Shown here one piece after another: positions 48,025 through 56,855 of a stretch of 64,000 nucleotides of DNA. The first letter of the stretch is position 1, and every line of letters begins with the position of its first letter. Source of the DNA: JABDQZ01 sp963801985 (GTDB taxonomy: Bacteria > Pseudomonadota > Gammaproteobacteria > Chromatiales > Chromatiaceae); the NCBI GenBank assembly GCA_963801985.1, contig CAWDGV010000007.1, positions 1 through 64,000 of the forward strand, written 5' to 3'. The notes beneath the pieces are model-generated. The model was not told where the DNA came from, made no database searches, and saw nothing but the letters and a program-made list of their open reading frames with translations. Made by a program: the position numbers and the translations under genes.

Positions 48025-48046
48025 GCAAATACAGGATGGGATCGAA

Positions 48047-49462
48047 ATGGCAGAACAAACGTTATATGACAAGCTCTGGCAGGCACACGTCGTCCGCGAG
48101 GAAGAAGACGGTACCAGCCTGTTGTACATTGACAGACACCTGGTGCATGAGGTGACTTCACCGCAGGCCTTTGAAGGTTTGCGCCTGGCTGGTAGAAAAC
48201 CCTGGCGAGTGAAGGCCAACCTGGCAACACCGGATCATAATGTGCCGACTACAGACCGGGATAAAGGTATTACCGACCAGGTGTCCCGACTGCAGGTTGA
48301 GACTTTGGGTAAAAACTGCCAGGACTTTTCCATCACAGAATTTGATATGTCCGATATCCGCCAGGGTATTGTGCATGTGGTTGGGCCGGAGCAGGGTGCA
48401 ACTTTACCGGGCATGACGGTTGTCTGCGGTGATTCGCATACGGCCACACACGGTGCTTTCGGTGCATTGGCTTTTGGTATTGGCACATCGGAAGTGGAGC
48501 ATGTGTTGGCGACCCAGTGCCTGATACAGAAAAAATCGAAGTCCATGCTGGTCGTGGTCAATGGTTTGGTGAATCCGGGTGTGACTGCCAAAGATATCGT
48601 GTTGGCTATTATCGGAAGAATCGGCACTGCTGGAGGAACTGGCTATGCGATTGAATTCAGTGGCCAGGCTATTCGTGACCTGTCCATCGAAGGACGCATG
48701 ACAGTCTGTAACATGGCTATTGAAGCCGGTGCAAGAGCGGGTTTTGTCGGTGTGGATGAAAAAACCATCGAATATGTAAAAGGGCGTCCCTATGCTCCCA
48801 AGGCGGAACAATGGGATAAAGCTGTTGCATACTGGAGGACTTTGTACAGCGATGATGGCGCTGAGTTTGACAAGGTCGTAGTGCTGGAAGCGGATGAGAT
48901 CAAGCCACAGGTAACCTGGGGTACGTCGCCAGAAATGGTGGTTGCCATTGACCAGTTGGTACCGGATCCGAAGCAGGAAACTGACCCGGTTAAGGCAGAA
49001 GGTATGCAAAGGGCATTGGATTACATGGGCCTGGTAGCCGGCACCCCAATTAAAGAGATTGCAGTTGATAAGGTATTTATTGGCTCCTGTACCAACTCGC
49101 GCATTGAAGATATCCGTGCGGCGGCAGAGGTTGTTAAAGGTAAGAAAGTTACCGATTCAGTCAGGCTGGCGATGGTAGTCCCGGGCTCCGGCCTGGTAAA
49201 ACAGCAGGCCGAGCAGGAAGGACTGGATAAGATATTTATTGATGCCGGCTTTGAATGGCGTGACCCCGGGTGTTCGATGTGTCTGGCGATGAATGCAGAT
49301 CGTCTTGAACCAGGCGAACGTTGTGCTTCGACTTCAAACCGGAATTTTGAAGGCAGGCAGGGACAGGGAGGACGTACACACCTCGTCAGTCCGGCCATGG
49401 CTGCTGCCGCAGCGATAGCTGGCCACTTTACCGATGTTCGTACTATTGGCAGCCAGGCCTAA
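48047..49462 (+). CDS. leuC: 3-isopropylmalate dehydratase large subunit
   Basis: This 471-residue [4Fe-4S] aconitase-family subunit isomerises 2- to 3-isopropylmalate in leucine synthesis. The start ATG 48047 fits the conserved MAEQTLYDKLWQAHVV. GDSHTATHGAFGALAFGIGTSEVEHVL, the Cys ligand in GSCTNSRIED, and the paired Cys in DPGCSMCLAMN are visible. It works with LeuD, which starts 12 bases downstream. An in-frame extension to 47969 is not supported. Confidence 0.96.
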   Translation: MAEQTLYDKLWQAHVVREEEDGTSLLYIDRHLVHEVTSPQAFEGLRLAGRKPWRVKANLATPDHNVPTTDRDKGITDQVSRLQVETLGKNCQDFSITEFDMSDIRQGIVHVVGPEQGATLPGMTVVCGDSHTATHGAFGALAFGIGTSEVEHVLATQCLIQKKSKSMLVVVNGLVNPGVTAKDIVLAIIGRIGTAGGTGYAIEFSGQAIRDLSIEGRMTVCNMAIEAGARAGFVGVDEKTIEYVKGRPYAPKAEQWDKAVAYWRTLYSDDGAEFDKVVVLEADEIKPQVTWGTSPEMVVAIDQLVPDPKQETDPVKAEGMQRALDYMGLVAGTPIKEIAVDKVFIGSCTNSRIEDIRAAAEVVKGKKVTDSVRLAMVVPGSGLVKQQAEQEGLDKIFIDAGFEWRDPGCSMCLAMNADRLEPGERCASTSNRNFEGRQGQGGRTHLVSPAMAAAAAIAGHFTDVRTIGSQA

Positions 49463-49474
49463 GGAGAGATAACT

Positions 49475-50113
49475 ATGGAAAAATTCGTAACCTTTAAAGG
49501 TATTGTCTGCCCACTGGATCGTTCCAATGTGGATACTGATGCCATTATTCCAAAACAGTTCCTGAAATCAATTAAGCGGACAGGTTTTGGCCCGAACCTG
49601 TTTGATGAATGGCGTTATCTTGATCATGGTGAACCCGGAATGGATAACAGCAATCGTCCGCTGAATCCGGATTTTGTTCTGAATGATGCCCGTTACCAGG
49701 GCGCCAGCATTCTGTTAACGCGGGAAAACTTTGGCTGTGGATCCTCCCGTGAACATGCTCCGTGGGCACTTGAAGATTATGGTTTTAAAGTGATTATTTC
49801 ACCAAGTTATGCGGATATCTTTTTTAATAACAGCTTTAAAAATGGCCTGTTGCCAATCATCCTTGATGAATCAACAGTAGATGATCTTTTTCAAAGGGCA
49901 GGTGGTGAACGGGCTTTGGGTCTGGAAATTGATTTGCAGAACCAGCTCATCAACCTCGAAGATGGTGGTAAAATCAGTTTTGATGTAGACCCTTTCCGCA
50001 AGCATTGTTTGCTGGAGGGACTGGATGATATAGGCCTGACATTACAACATGTCGATGATATCCGGGCTTATGAAGCACAGCGAAAACAGAACGAACCCTG
50101 GTTGTTTAATTAA
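49475..50113 (+). CDS. leuD: 3-isopropylmalate dehydratase small subunit
   Basis: This 212-residue partner of LeuC forms the swivel domain that completes the dehydratase active site. Visible are VCPLDRSNVDTDAIIPKQFL near the start and RENFGCGSSREHAPWAL in the middle, plus SYADIFFNNSFKNGLLPI, all conserved. Length and start (ATG 49475, GGAGAG upstream) are standard. It is in the leuCDB operon; a REP-like element separates it from leuB. Confidence 0.96.
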   Translation: MEKFVTFKGIVCPLDRSNVDTDAIIPKQFLKSIKRTGFGPNLFDEWRYLDHGEPGMDNSNRPLNPDFVLNDARYQGASILLTRENFGCGSSREHAPWALEDYGFKVIISPSYADIFFNNSFKNGLLPIILDESTVDDLFQRAGGERALGLEIDLQNQLINLEDGGKISFDVDPFRKHCLLEGLDDIGLTLQHVDDIRAYEAQRKQNEPWLFN

Positions 50114-50114
50114 T

Positions 50115-50188
50115 GTCATCCCGGCATGCCTTTAACCGGGATATTATTCTAATCAAACAGATTCCTGCCGGAAGCCCGCAGGAATGAC
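50115..50188. repeat. REP-like palindromic element between leuD and leuB
   Basis: Two hairpins lie in tandem: ATCCCGG (50118-50124) with CCGGGAT (50136-50142), and ATTCCTGC (50161-50168) with GCAGGAAT (50178-50185). They are enclosed by GTCAT (50115-50119) and ATGAC (50184-50188). The bounding GTCAT/ATGAC and the stem style match extragenic palindromes dispersed in many gammaproteobacterial genomes. It occurs inside an operon, so it may modulate leuB expression or mRNA stability. Confidence 0.6.
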
Positions 50189-50209
50189 GAATCAACAGAG
50201 ATATATAGT

Positions 50210-51286
50210 ATGAGTAAAAAAATCCTAATCCTGCCAGGTGATGGCATCGGACCGGAAATTGTAACCGAAGCGGTAAAAGTCCTGGCCACGTTGCGTGATG
50301 ATCACGGACTCGATATCGAAATGGATGAAGCCCTGGTCGGCGGAGCAGCTTATGATGCGGCCGGGCATCCACTGCCGGATGCAACCCTGGAACTTGCCAA
50401 GGAAGCTGACGCGATTTTGCTCGGTGCTGTTGGCGGCACCAAGTGGGAATCACTGGATATATCCGTCAGGCCGGAAAAAGGTCTGCTGGGTTTACGTTCA
50501 GAACTCCAGCTGTTTGCCAACCTGCGCCCCGCAATTCTTTACCCACAGCTCGCAGATGCTTCAACGCTAAAGCCAGAGGTGGTTTCCGGTCTGGATATCA
50601 TGATCGTACGCGAATTGACCGGTGGCATTTATTTCGGTCAGCCGCGCGGTGTCCGCGAACTGGAAAACGGAGAGAAAGAGGGTTTTAATACCCTGGTTTA
50701 TGCAGAGTCTGAAATTGAACGTATCGTGCGTGTGGCCGGTGATATCGCACGTAAGCGTGGGAGTCGAGTCTGTTCTGTAGATAAAGCCAACGTGCTGGAA
50801 TGTACCGAGCTATGGCGTGAAGTGGCGATCCGGACTTTCGAAAAGGACTACCGCGATGTCGAATTGACACACATGTATGTTGATAACGCAGCGATGCAGC
50901 TGGTCAAGGCACCCAAACAGTTCGATGTGATGGTGACAACCAATATGTTTGGTGACATTTTGTCCGACTGTGCCGCCATGCTGACCGGTTCAATCGGCAT
51001 GTTGCCATCTGCCTCGCTGGATGCAAACAGCAAAGGTATGTATGAACCTATTCACGGTTCGGCTCCGGACATTGCCGGCCAGGGTGTTGCCAATCCCCTG
51101 GCAACCATTCTTTCGGTTGCGATGATGCTGCGCTACAGCCTCGATGAGCCGGAGATGGCTGATCGAATTGAAAAAGCGGTCAACAAGGTACTTGATGATG
51201 GTTTGCGTACACCGGATATTATGTCAGATGGTATGACCGAGGTTGGTACTGAAGCGATGGGTGATGCAGTCGTCGCTGCCCTGTAA
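50210..51286 (+). CDS. leuB: 3-isopropylmalate dehydrogenase
   Basis: This 358-residue NAD+-dependent enzyme oxidatively decarboxylates 3-isopropylmalate to 2-ketoisocaproate. It has ILPGDGIGPEIVTEAVKVL, LLGAVGGTKWE, IMIVRELTGGIYFGQPRG, THMYVDNAAMQLVKAPKQFD, VTTNMFGDILSD and EPIHGSAPDIAGQGVANP, all typical. It follows leuD after a 96-base gap holding the REP-like element. Intact. Confidence 0.97.
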   Translation: MSKKILILPGDGIGPEIVTEAVKVLATLRDDHGLDIEMDEALVGGAAYDAAGHPLPDATLELAKEADAILLGAVGGTKWESLDISVRPEKGLLGLRSELQLFANLRPAILYPQLADASTLKPEVVSGLDIMIVRELTGGIYFGQPRGVRELENGEKEGFNTLVYAESEIERIVRVAGDIARKRGSRVCSVDKANVLECTELWREVAIRTFEKDYRDVELTHMYVDNAAMQLVKAPKQFDVMVTTNMFGDILSDCAAMLTGSIGMLPSASLDANSKGMYEPIHGSAPDIAGQGVANPLATILSVAMMLRYSLDEPEMADRIEKAVNKVLDDGLRTPDIMSDGMTEVGTEAMGDAVVAAL

Positions 51287-51423
51287 ACGCATCTAGCTTT
51301 TATTCCATAACTGCGTTATTTGCGTACTCAAATGTTCACATATTATTTATATGCTCACATTTTCCGTGCGCAAATGCCTTGTTCTGAAATAAAATCTGAA
51401 TGCTGCTTCCATGAATTATCAGT

Positions 51424-51456
51424 CTTGGTGAGCTTTGTGTCCTTTGTGGTGAAAAA
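51424..51456. repeat. Copy of a widespread short extragenic motif upstream of asd
   Basis: The segment holding CTTGGTGAGCTTTGTGTC followed by CTTTGTGGTG resembles a short motif (consensus about CTTCGTGTCCTTCGTGGTG) that I recall being scattered in many bacterial genomes; read on the minus strand it gives HHKGHK-type peptides. It lies 17 bases before the asd start. Function is unknown. Confidence 0.35.
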
Positions 51457-51472
51457 AGTAAGGTATTTTGAA

Positions 51473-52588
51473 ATGAAAAGAGTAGGTTTTGTTGGTTGGC
51501 GTGGCATGGTGGGCTCGGTTCTGATGGATCGCATGCGTGAAGAGAATGACTTTGCCAAAATTGATGAACCGGTATTTTTTACCACTTCCCAGGCGGGCCA
51601 GGCCGGGCCTGATATTGGCAAGGATATCCCGCCACTGCTGGATGCGCTGGATATCGATGAGCTGGCCAAAATGGATGCCATCGTTACCTGCCAGGGTGGG
51701 GATTACACCAAGGCGGTGTTTGAAAAATTGCGCCAGTCCGGCTGGCAGGGATACTGGGTTGATGCGGCCTCCAGCCTGCGTATGGCAGAAGACAGTACTA
51801 TCGTACTGGACCCGGTTAACCGGGACGTCATTGACCAGGCCCTGGCAGACGCTAAAAAAGATTTTATTGGCGGTAACTGTACAGTCAGCCTTATGCTGAT
51901 GGGTTTGGGTGGTCTGTTTCAAAATGACCTGATTGAATGGATGACTGCCATGACTTACCAGGCTGCCTCGGGTGCAGGTGCCCGCAACATGCGTGAATTG
52001 CTCAATCAAATGGGACATTTGCGCGATACTTCTGCGAGCCTGCTGGATGATCCATCTTCTGCAATTCTGGATATTGACAGAGTTGTTACTGACGATATGC
52101 GTTCTTCTGAATTTCCGACCGATAATTTTGGTGTTCCTTTGGCGGGTAGCCTGATTCCCTGGATTGATGTTGCGCTGGAGAATGGCCAGAGTAAGGAAGA
52201 ATGGAAGGCGGTTTCTGAAACTAACAAAATTCTTGGACGTGGGGATAATATTATACCTATTGATGGTACCTGTGTTCGTATTGGTGCAATGCGTTGTCAC
52301 AGCCAGGCTTTAACCATCAAGTTGAAGAAAGATGTGCCTATGGATGAAATCGAGCAAATACTCGATGAAGCCAATCCATGGTCAAAGGTTATTCCAAATG
52401 ACCGGGATATTACTGCCCGGGAGCTCACTCCTGCCCGGGTCACGGGAACGCTCAGTGTGCCGGTTGGCCGTTTACGCAAAATGAACATCGGTAATGAATA
52501 CCTGAATGCATTTACCGTCGGCGACCAGTTACTTTGGGGGGCGGCTGAACCGATTCGACGCATGCTAAATATCCTGCTTGAACGCTAG
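51473..52588 (+). CDS. asd: Aspartate-semialdehyde dehydrogenase
   Basis: This 371-residue enzyme reduces beta-aspartyl phosphate to aspartate semialdehyde, the branch point to Lys/DAP, Met and Thr. It begins MKRVGFVGWRGMVGSVLMDR (start ATG 51473, AAGG upstream; a longer frame from 51320 is not conserved). The active-site Cys lies in GGNCTVSLMLMGLGGLF, and YQAASGAGARNMRELL and GTCVRIGAMRCHSQALTIKL follow. It is the gram-negative type and has the expected length. It follows leuB, as in Pseudomonas. Confidence 0.96.
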   Translation: MKRVGFVGWRGMVGSVLMDRMREENDFAKIDEPVFFTTSQAGQAGPDIGKDIPPLLDALDIDELAKMDAIVTCQGGDYTKAVFEKLRQSGWQGYWVDAASSLRMAEDSTIVLDPVNRDVIDQALADAKKDFIGGNCTVSLMLMGLGGLFQNDLIEWMTAMTYQAASGAGARNMRELLNQMGHLRDTSASLLDDPSSAILDIDRVVTDDMRSSEFPTDNFGVPLAGSLIPWIDVALENGQSKEEWKAVSETNKILGRGDNIIPIDGTCVRIGAMRCHSQALTIKLKKDVPMDEIEQILDEANPWSKVIPNDRDITARELTPARVTGTLSVPVGRLRKMNIGNEYLNAFTVGDQLLWGAAEPIRRMLNILLER

Positions 52589-52835
52589 TTGGCAATAAAT
52601 ATTTAAATAATCGTTAAAGTCCGTGAGAAGCGTGCCGTTAATGTGAACAGGTACTCAATGACAATGTCGGTATTAGGCTGTAATTGGAAGGTGTTCATTG
52701 GTAAAAGCCTTTGCTTCAGCTATAGTTAGCAACAGTTTATTAAGCTGTATCTCAAGGTTTTTCTCACCGCATGTCGGGAAGTATGGTTTAACGGATAAAC
52801 CTGTAAAAATTAAGTAAATTAATACTCTGCGAGCT

Positions 52836-52842
52836 AGGAGGG
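52836..52842 (+). promoter_or_regulatory. Strong ribosome binding site for fimV
   Basis: AGGAGGG (52836-52842) sits 3-4 bases before ATG 52846, an unusually complete Shine-Dalgarno that fixes the fimV start. The 257-base gap upstream (52589-52845) shows no gene I trust. Confidence 0.7.
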
Positions 52843-52845
52843 GTA

Positions 52846-55353
52846 ATGCTTCGCAAACTTCCATTGGCAATGGCAATTGCTCTGGCAGTGATGCCACTAC
52901 AATCACAGGCTTTAGGCCTTGGAAAAATTAAAACAAATTCGGTATTGAATCAGCCGTTTGAAGCGGAAATTCAACTGTTATCTGTGCCACCAGGCGAACT
53001 GGACGGGGTTAAAGTTGAGCTTGCCTCATCTGAAGCCTTTAACAGAGCCGGGGTTGAACGGCCGTTCATGCTATCCAGGCTTCAATTCAAGACTTACCGG
53101 AAGCCTAATGGCAATGCTGTTATCCAGGTTTCCAGTAACCAGTCAATTCAGGAACCTTTTCTGAATTTCCTGATAGAAGTAGACTGGCCAAAAGGCAGGA
53201 TGGTCAGGGAATTCACGGTTTTGCTTGATCCGCCCTTAACAACGGGTAGAAAAGCTGCCCCGGTTGCTGCTCCGAAAACATCGATGGCGCCTCAATCGCA
53301 AGTGATGTCTTCAGGTGGGCAGGCCATGCAGCCACAACGCATGCCTGCAGTTGCGTCTGATGGAAAATATGGACCGGTTCAGCAAAATGAAACTTTGTGG
53401 AGTATTTCCGATCGTTATCGACCTGCAGGTGTTTCCGTTCATCAAATGATGATCGCTATTCTGGAAAATAATCCACAGGCATTTGCCTCAAACAATATCA
53501 ATACCTTGAAAGCAGGCAGTATTCTGCGTATTCCCGCCAGGGAAGATGTGCAGATTTCCAACCAGGCTGCCGTGCAGATGGCTAACGAGCAATATCGCGA
53601 CTGGAAACAGGGTTTGAGCGAGCCTGTTGAGGAAGCGGTTGCAGAAGACGCCGAAAAAACGCCGCTGCAGTCAGAACCGCAAGTGAGTGAAGAGAAACCT
53701 GTCGCAACTGAAAAAGAGGCAGCTGAAGAATCAGCCAGGCTCAAGCTCAGTGGCAGCGAAGTGGCTTCCGAAATCGGGACTGGTGAAGATACAGATGTTG
53801 GTGGAATCAAGCAGGAACTGCTGACAACCCAGGAAAAACTGGTGACAGCAGAGAGTGAAGCAGAAGAGCTTCGCACTGTCATGACAGACCTGGAACAGCA
53901 GCTGGTAGACATGAAACGTCTTCTGGAGCTTAAAGACGATCAGTTATCCAAGCTTCAGGCTGCCAATGATGGGGTTATTGACACCTTACCAACCGAAGAA
54001 ATGGCTGTTGCAGAAGAACCGGCTGGAGAATTGGCCCCTGTTGAAGAGGCTGTTTCAGAAACAGTAACTGAAGTTGAAGAGGCTGCCGTTTCAGCGGAAC
54101 CCGAACCGGCTCCTGAGCCGGTTGTCGAATCACCTGCTTCGCCGGATGTTCAGGCAGAGCAGCCGAAAAAAGAAGAGGGCATACTGGATCTGATTACCGG
54201 TAGCGCTACGATGATGGGTATTGCTGTCGCAGTACTGGTTGTATTGCTGGCTCTCATCTGGTCAGTATTCAGCCGCCGTAAGGAAACAAAAGAAGCTGCA
54301 GACGAGACAGTCAGCGCAGCACCAGCAGAAGCTGTTGCCGTGGACGCCGATACTCAACCAGTTGCTGAAGAGCATCCTGAAGATGAAACCTCTTTTCTTA
54401 GCGAGTTTACTCCTGCAGATCTTGATTCACTGCAGGACCAGGAAACCGGTGAAGTTGATCCAATTTCAGAGGCTGATGTCTACATAGCCTATGGTCGCTT
54501 TGATCAGGCTGAAGACCTGGTTAAACAGGCACTGGAAGCAGAGCCAGGCAAGATTCCTTATCAGCATAAGTTGCTGGAAATCTATTATGCGAACAAGGAT
54601 AAGGATAAATTCACTGAGCTTGCTGCCGAGATGCATGAGAACGGTGCTGAATCCCTGGATCCAGATGCCTGGAACCGCGCCAAATTGATGGGTATTGACC
54701 TGGATCCTGACAATGACATGTTTGCTGATGCGATGGATGTTGCCAGCATGGATATGGGTGATGATCTGGATATGGCTTTGAGTGAGCTTGAATCCCAACT
54801 CAAGGATGATGTAGATAGCTCGCTGGCTGACCTGAACGAGAGTTCAGAACAACTCGAAGATCTTGATCTGGATGAGATGGCCGGCAAACTGGAAGCGGAG
54901 GCAGCCGCAGGCGGCGATTCCATGACGCTTGATCTGGATGCGCTGAATGCAGAAGCAACAGCTGAGGAAGAAATAATGCCTCTGCCTGATGTTGATCTGG
55001 ATGCCAGCGCTTCAACTGTGGAAGATGAAGATGCCAGAATTGATGAGCTGGCCGCCGAGCTGGAATCTTTTAATCTTGATGCGGTAGATGCTTCAGACGC
55101 TGCTATTCAGTCTCCGCAAGGTGAAGACCTGACCGGTACGGCTGATGCCATGTTGCCGGATACTGATTCGCTGGAAGACCTTTCTGCGGAACTTGATGAG
55201 ATTGATGATGTAACCACTAAACTGGATCTGGCACGTGCCTATATTGAAATGGGTGATAAGGAAGGTGCCAAGGGTATCCTTGAAGAGGTTGTTGAAGAGG
55301 GCAGTGATGCGCAGAAGCAGGAAGCGCAGACGCTTATCTCTGATATGGGCTAA
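52846..55353 (+). CDS. fimV: Pilus/polarity assembly protein FimV
   Basis: This 835-residue inner-membrane hub protein organises polar complexes and type IV pilus function. It has a signal peptide of about 23 residues, an N-terminal FimV domain (GLGKIKTNSVLNQPFEAEI), a LysM peptidoglycan-binding domain at about 172-229 (NETLWSISDRYRP to LRIP) and a coiled coil near 325-365. An acidic proline-rich stretch, one TM helix at about 455-475, a long acidic cytoplasmic region and the conserved C-terminal TPR-like motif LDLARAYIEMGDKEGAKGIL follow. Length is ordinary for non-pseudomonad FimV. It precedes truA, as in Pseudomonas. Confidence 0.93.
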   Translation: MLRKLPLAMAIALAVMPLQSQALGLGKIKTNSVLNQPFEAEIQLLSVPPGELDGVKVELASSEAFNRAGVERPFMLSRLQFKTYRKPNGNAVIQVSSNQSIQEPFLNFLIEVDWPKGRMVREFTVLLDPPLTTGRKAAPVAAPKTSMAPQSQVMSSGGQAMQPQRMPAVASDGKYGPVQQNETLWSISDRYRPAGVSVHQMMIAILENNPQAFASNNINTLKAGSILRIPAREDVQISNQAAVQMANEQYRDWKQGLSEPVEEAVAEDAEKTPLQSEPQVSEEKPVATEKEAAEESARLKLSGSEVASEIGTGEDTDVGGIKQELLTTQEKLVTAESEAEELRTVMTDLEQQLVDMKRLLELKDDQLSKLQAANDGVIDTLPTEEMAVAEEPAGELAPVEEAVSETVTEVEEAAVSAEPEPAPEPVVESPASPDVQAEQPKKEEGILDLITGSATMMGIAVAVLVVLLALIWSVFSRRKETKEAADETVSAAPAEAVAVDADTQPVAEEHPEDETSFLSEFTPADLDSLQDQETGEVDPISEADVYIAYGRFDQAEDLVKQALEAEPGKIPYQHKLLEIYYANKDKDKFTELAAEMHENGAESLDPDAWNRAKLMGIDLDPDNDMFADAMDVASMDMGDDLDMALSELESQLKDDVDSSLADLNESSEQLEDLDLDEMAGKLEAEAAAGGDSMTLDLDALNAEATAEEEIMPLPDVDLDASASTVEDEDARIDELAAELESFNLDAVDASDAAIQSPQGEDLTGTADAMLPDTDSLEDLSAELDEIDDVTTKLDLARAYIEMGDKEGAKGILEEVVEEGSDAQKQEAQTLISDMG

Positions 55354-55393
55354 TAAAAAGCTTATAATACAACCTCGTTAAATATCGTTTGAC

Positions 55394-55422
55394 CAAGGGC
55401 GCTTAATGCGCCCTTGTTGTTT
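55394..55422 (+). terminator. Rho-independent terminator after fimV
   Basis: CAAGGGCGC (55394-55402), loop TTAAT, GCGCCCTTG (55408-55416): a perfect 9-pair GC-rich stem followed by TTGTTTG. It ends 9 bases before the truA start, so truA needs its own promoter or readthrough. Confidence 0.85.
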
Positions 55423-55431
55423 GTAAAGAAT

Positions 55432-56211
55432 ATGAAAATTGCACTGGGTGTTGAATATAACGGTAACAGGTTCCATGGCTGGCAACTTCAGCAGGAAGGT
55501 GTGCGTACGGTGCAGTTATGCCTGGAACAGGCGGTTTCCAGGGTGGCTGCACATGACATCAGGTTGTTTTGTGCCGGCAGGACCGATACGGGTGTCCATG
55601 CCATTGGGCAGGTAGCGCATTTTGAAACCACTTCAGTAAGAACTGAGCGCCAATGGCTACTGGGAATAAATGTAAATCTACCCAAAGACATAAGTGTCAA
55701 CTGGGTCAAGTTTGTTGAAGATGATTTCCATGCACGTTTCTCAGCGGTGAGTCGTGCTTACCGTTACTATATCTGGAACAGGCCGACACGTTCTGCGCTA
55801 CTGACAGGCAAGGTCAACTGGACGCATCATTTGCTTGATCATCAACAAATGCATCAGGCGGCCCAGTCTCTTGTCGGTACACATGACTTTTCCTCTTACC
55901 GGGCTTTACAATGCCAGGCAAAATCACCAGTTAAAACATTACATAGACTGGATGTTAAACGGCAGGGTGATATGGTAGTTTTGTCGTTAAAGGCTAATGC
56001 CTTTCTGCATCACATGGTGCGTAATATTGCTGGCGTTCTAATTGCTATTGGCAGGCAGGAACAATCTGTAGAATGGGCATCTGAGGTGCTTGATTTGAAA
56101 GACCGTACACTTGGCGGTGTTACTGCCGCGCCTGATGGATTATATTTTGAATCAGTTGAATACCCGGAAGAATTCAGGATTCCTCAAACGGAGTTTCCCG
56201 CAGTTATATGA
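55432..56211 (+). CDS. truA: tRNA pseudouridine(38-40) synthase
   Basis: This 259-residue enzyme isomerises uridines 38-40 of the tRNA anticodon arm. Conserved segments are ALGVEYNGNRFHGWQLQ at the start, the catalytic Asp in CAGRTDTGVHAIGQV, FHARFSAVSRAYRYYIWNR, and AFLHHMVRNIAGVLIAIG. ATG 55432 is the family start; a TTG at 55414 lies inside the terminator hairpin and is rejected. It ends with an ATGA overlap with trpF. Confidence 0.95.
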   Translation: MKIALGVEYNGNRFHGWQLQQEGVRTVQLCLEQAVSRVAAHDIRLFCAGRTDTGVHAIGQVAHFETTSVRTERQWLLGINVNLPKDISVNWVKFVEDDFHARFSAVSRAYRYYIWNRPTRSALLTGKVNWTHHLLDHQQMHQAAQSLVGTHDFSSYRALQCQAKSPVKTLHRLDVKRQGDMVVLSLKANAFLHHMVRNIAGVLIAIGRQEQSVEWASEVLDLKDRTLGGVTAAPDGLYFESVEYPEEFRIPQTEFPAVI

Positions 56212-56855
56212 ACGAGCCAGTTAAAACTGTTGGCAGAACACGGGTGAAAATCTGTGGTATTACCACCGTTGAAATGGCGCTGGAAGCAGTCAATTCTGGT
56301 GCTGATGCCATAGGTCTGGTATTTTACCCACCGAGTCCTCGGGTGGTAACGCCAGAAACTGCAGCCGAGATCGTTGCTGCCTTGCCAGCCTTTGTAACAG
56401 CTGTTGGCCTGTTCGTGAATGAAGAGCAATCAGTCATAGAGGATATCGTTGAAACTACGGGTCTTGGGCTGTTACAGTTTCACGGCAATGAATGTCCGGA
56501 TTATTGTGCCGGTTTTTCTTTTCCGTATATCAAGGCATTAAGAATGTCAGATGATATTGACCTGTTCAAACAACGTGAGTTGTACCATCAGGCCCGATCT
56601 CTGTTACTGGATACTTACCGTCCGGGAATGCCCGGAGGTACAGGTGAAACTTTTAACTGGGAATGGATTCCAGCAGAGCTGGCAGCTGAAATCATACTGG
56701 CCGGCGGTTTAAATCCTGCAAATATTACCCAGGCTATCACAAGAGTCAGGCCTTTCGCGGTTGACGTCAGTGGTGGTGTGGAAGTGGAAAAGGGTGTGAA
56801 AAGCCCTGAAAAAATCAGACAGTTTATGCGAGGTGTTGGCATTGCAGATAAATGA
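56208..56855 (+). CDS. trpF: Phosphoribosylanthranilate isomerase
   Basis: This 215-residue TIM-barrel enzyme performs the Amadori rearrangement of PRA to CdRP in tryptophan synthesis. The catalytic Cys is in VKICGITTVEMALEAV and the catalytic Asp in FAVDVSGGVEVEKGVKSP; GLVFYPPSPRVV and LLQFHGNE are also typical. ATGA overlap with truA. It precedes trpB by overlapping 23 bases, an order common in gammaproteobacteria. Confidence 0.95.
   Translation: MNEPVKTVGRTRVKICGITTVEMALEAVNSGADAIGLVFYPPSPRVVTPETAAEIVAALPAFVTAVGLFVNEEQSVIEDIVETTGLGLLQFHGNECPDYCAGFSFPYIKALRMSDDIDLFKQRELYHQARSLLLDTYRPGMPGGTGETFNWEWIPAELAAEIILAGGLNPANITQAITRVRPFAVDVSGGVEVEKGVKSPEKIRQFMRGVGIADK

Noticed and set aside
48404..49009. 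201-residue open frame antisense to leuC
   Set aside because: Shadow of a GC-patterned conserved gene; no recognisable domain.
51419..52300. 293-residue open frame on the minus strand opposite asd
   Set aside because: It is antisense to a clear asd gene, has low complexity and no family-like motifs; it starts in the repeat motif that produces HHKGHK-type spurious frames.
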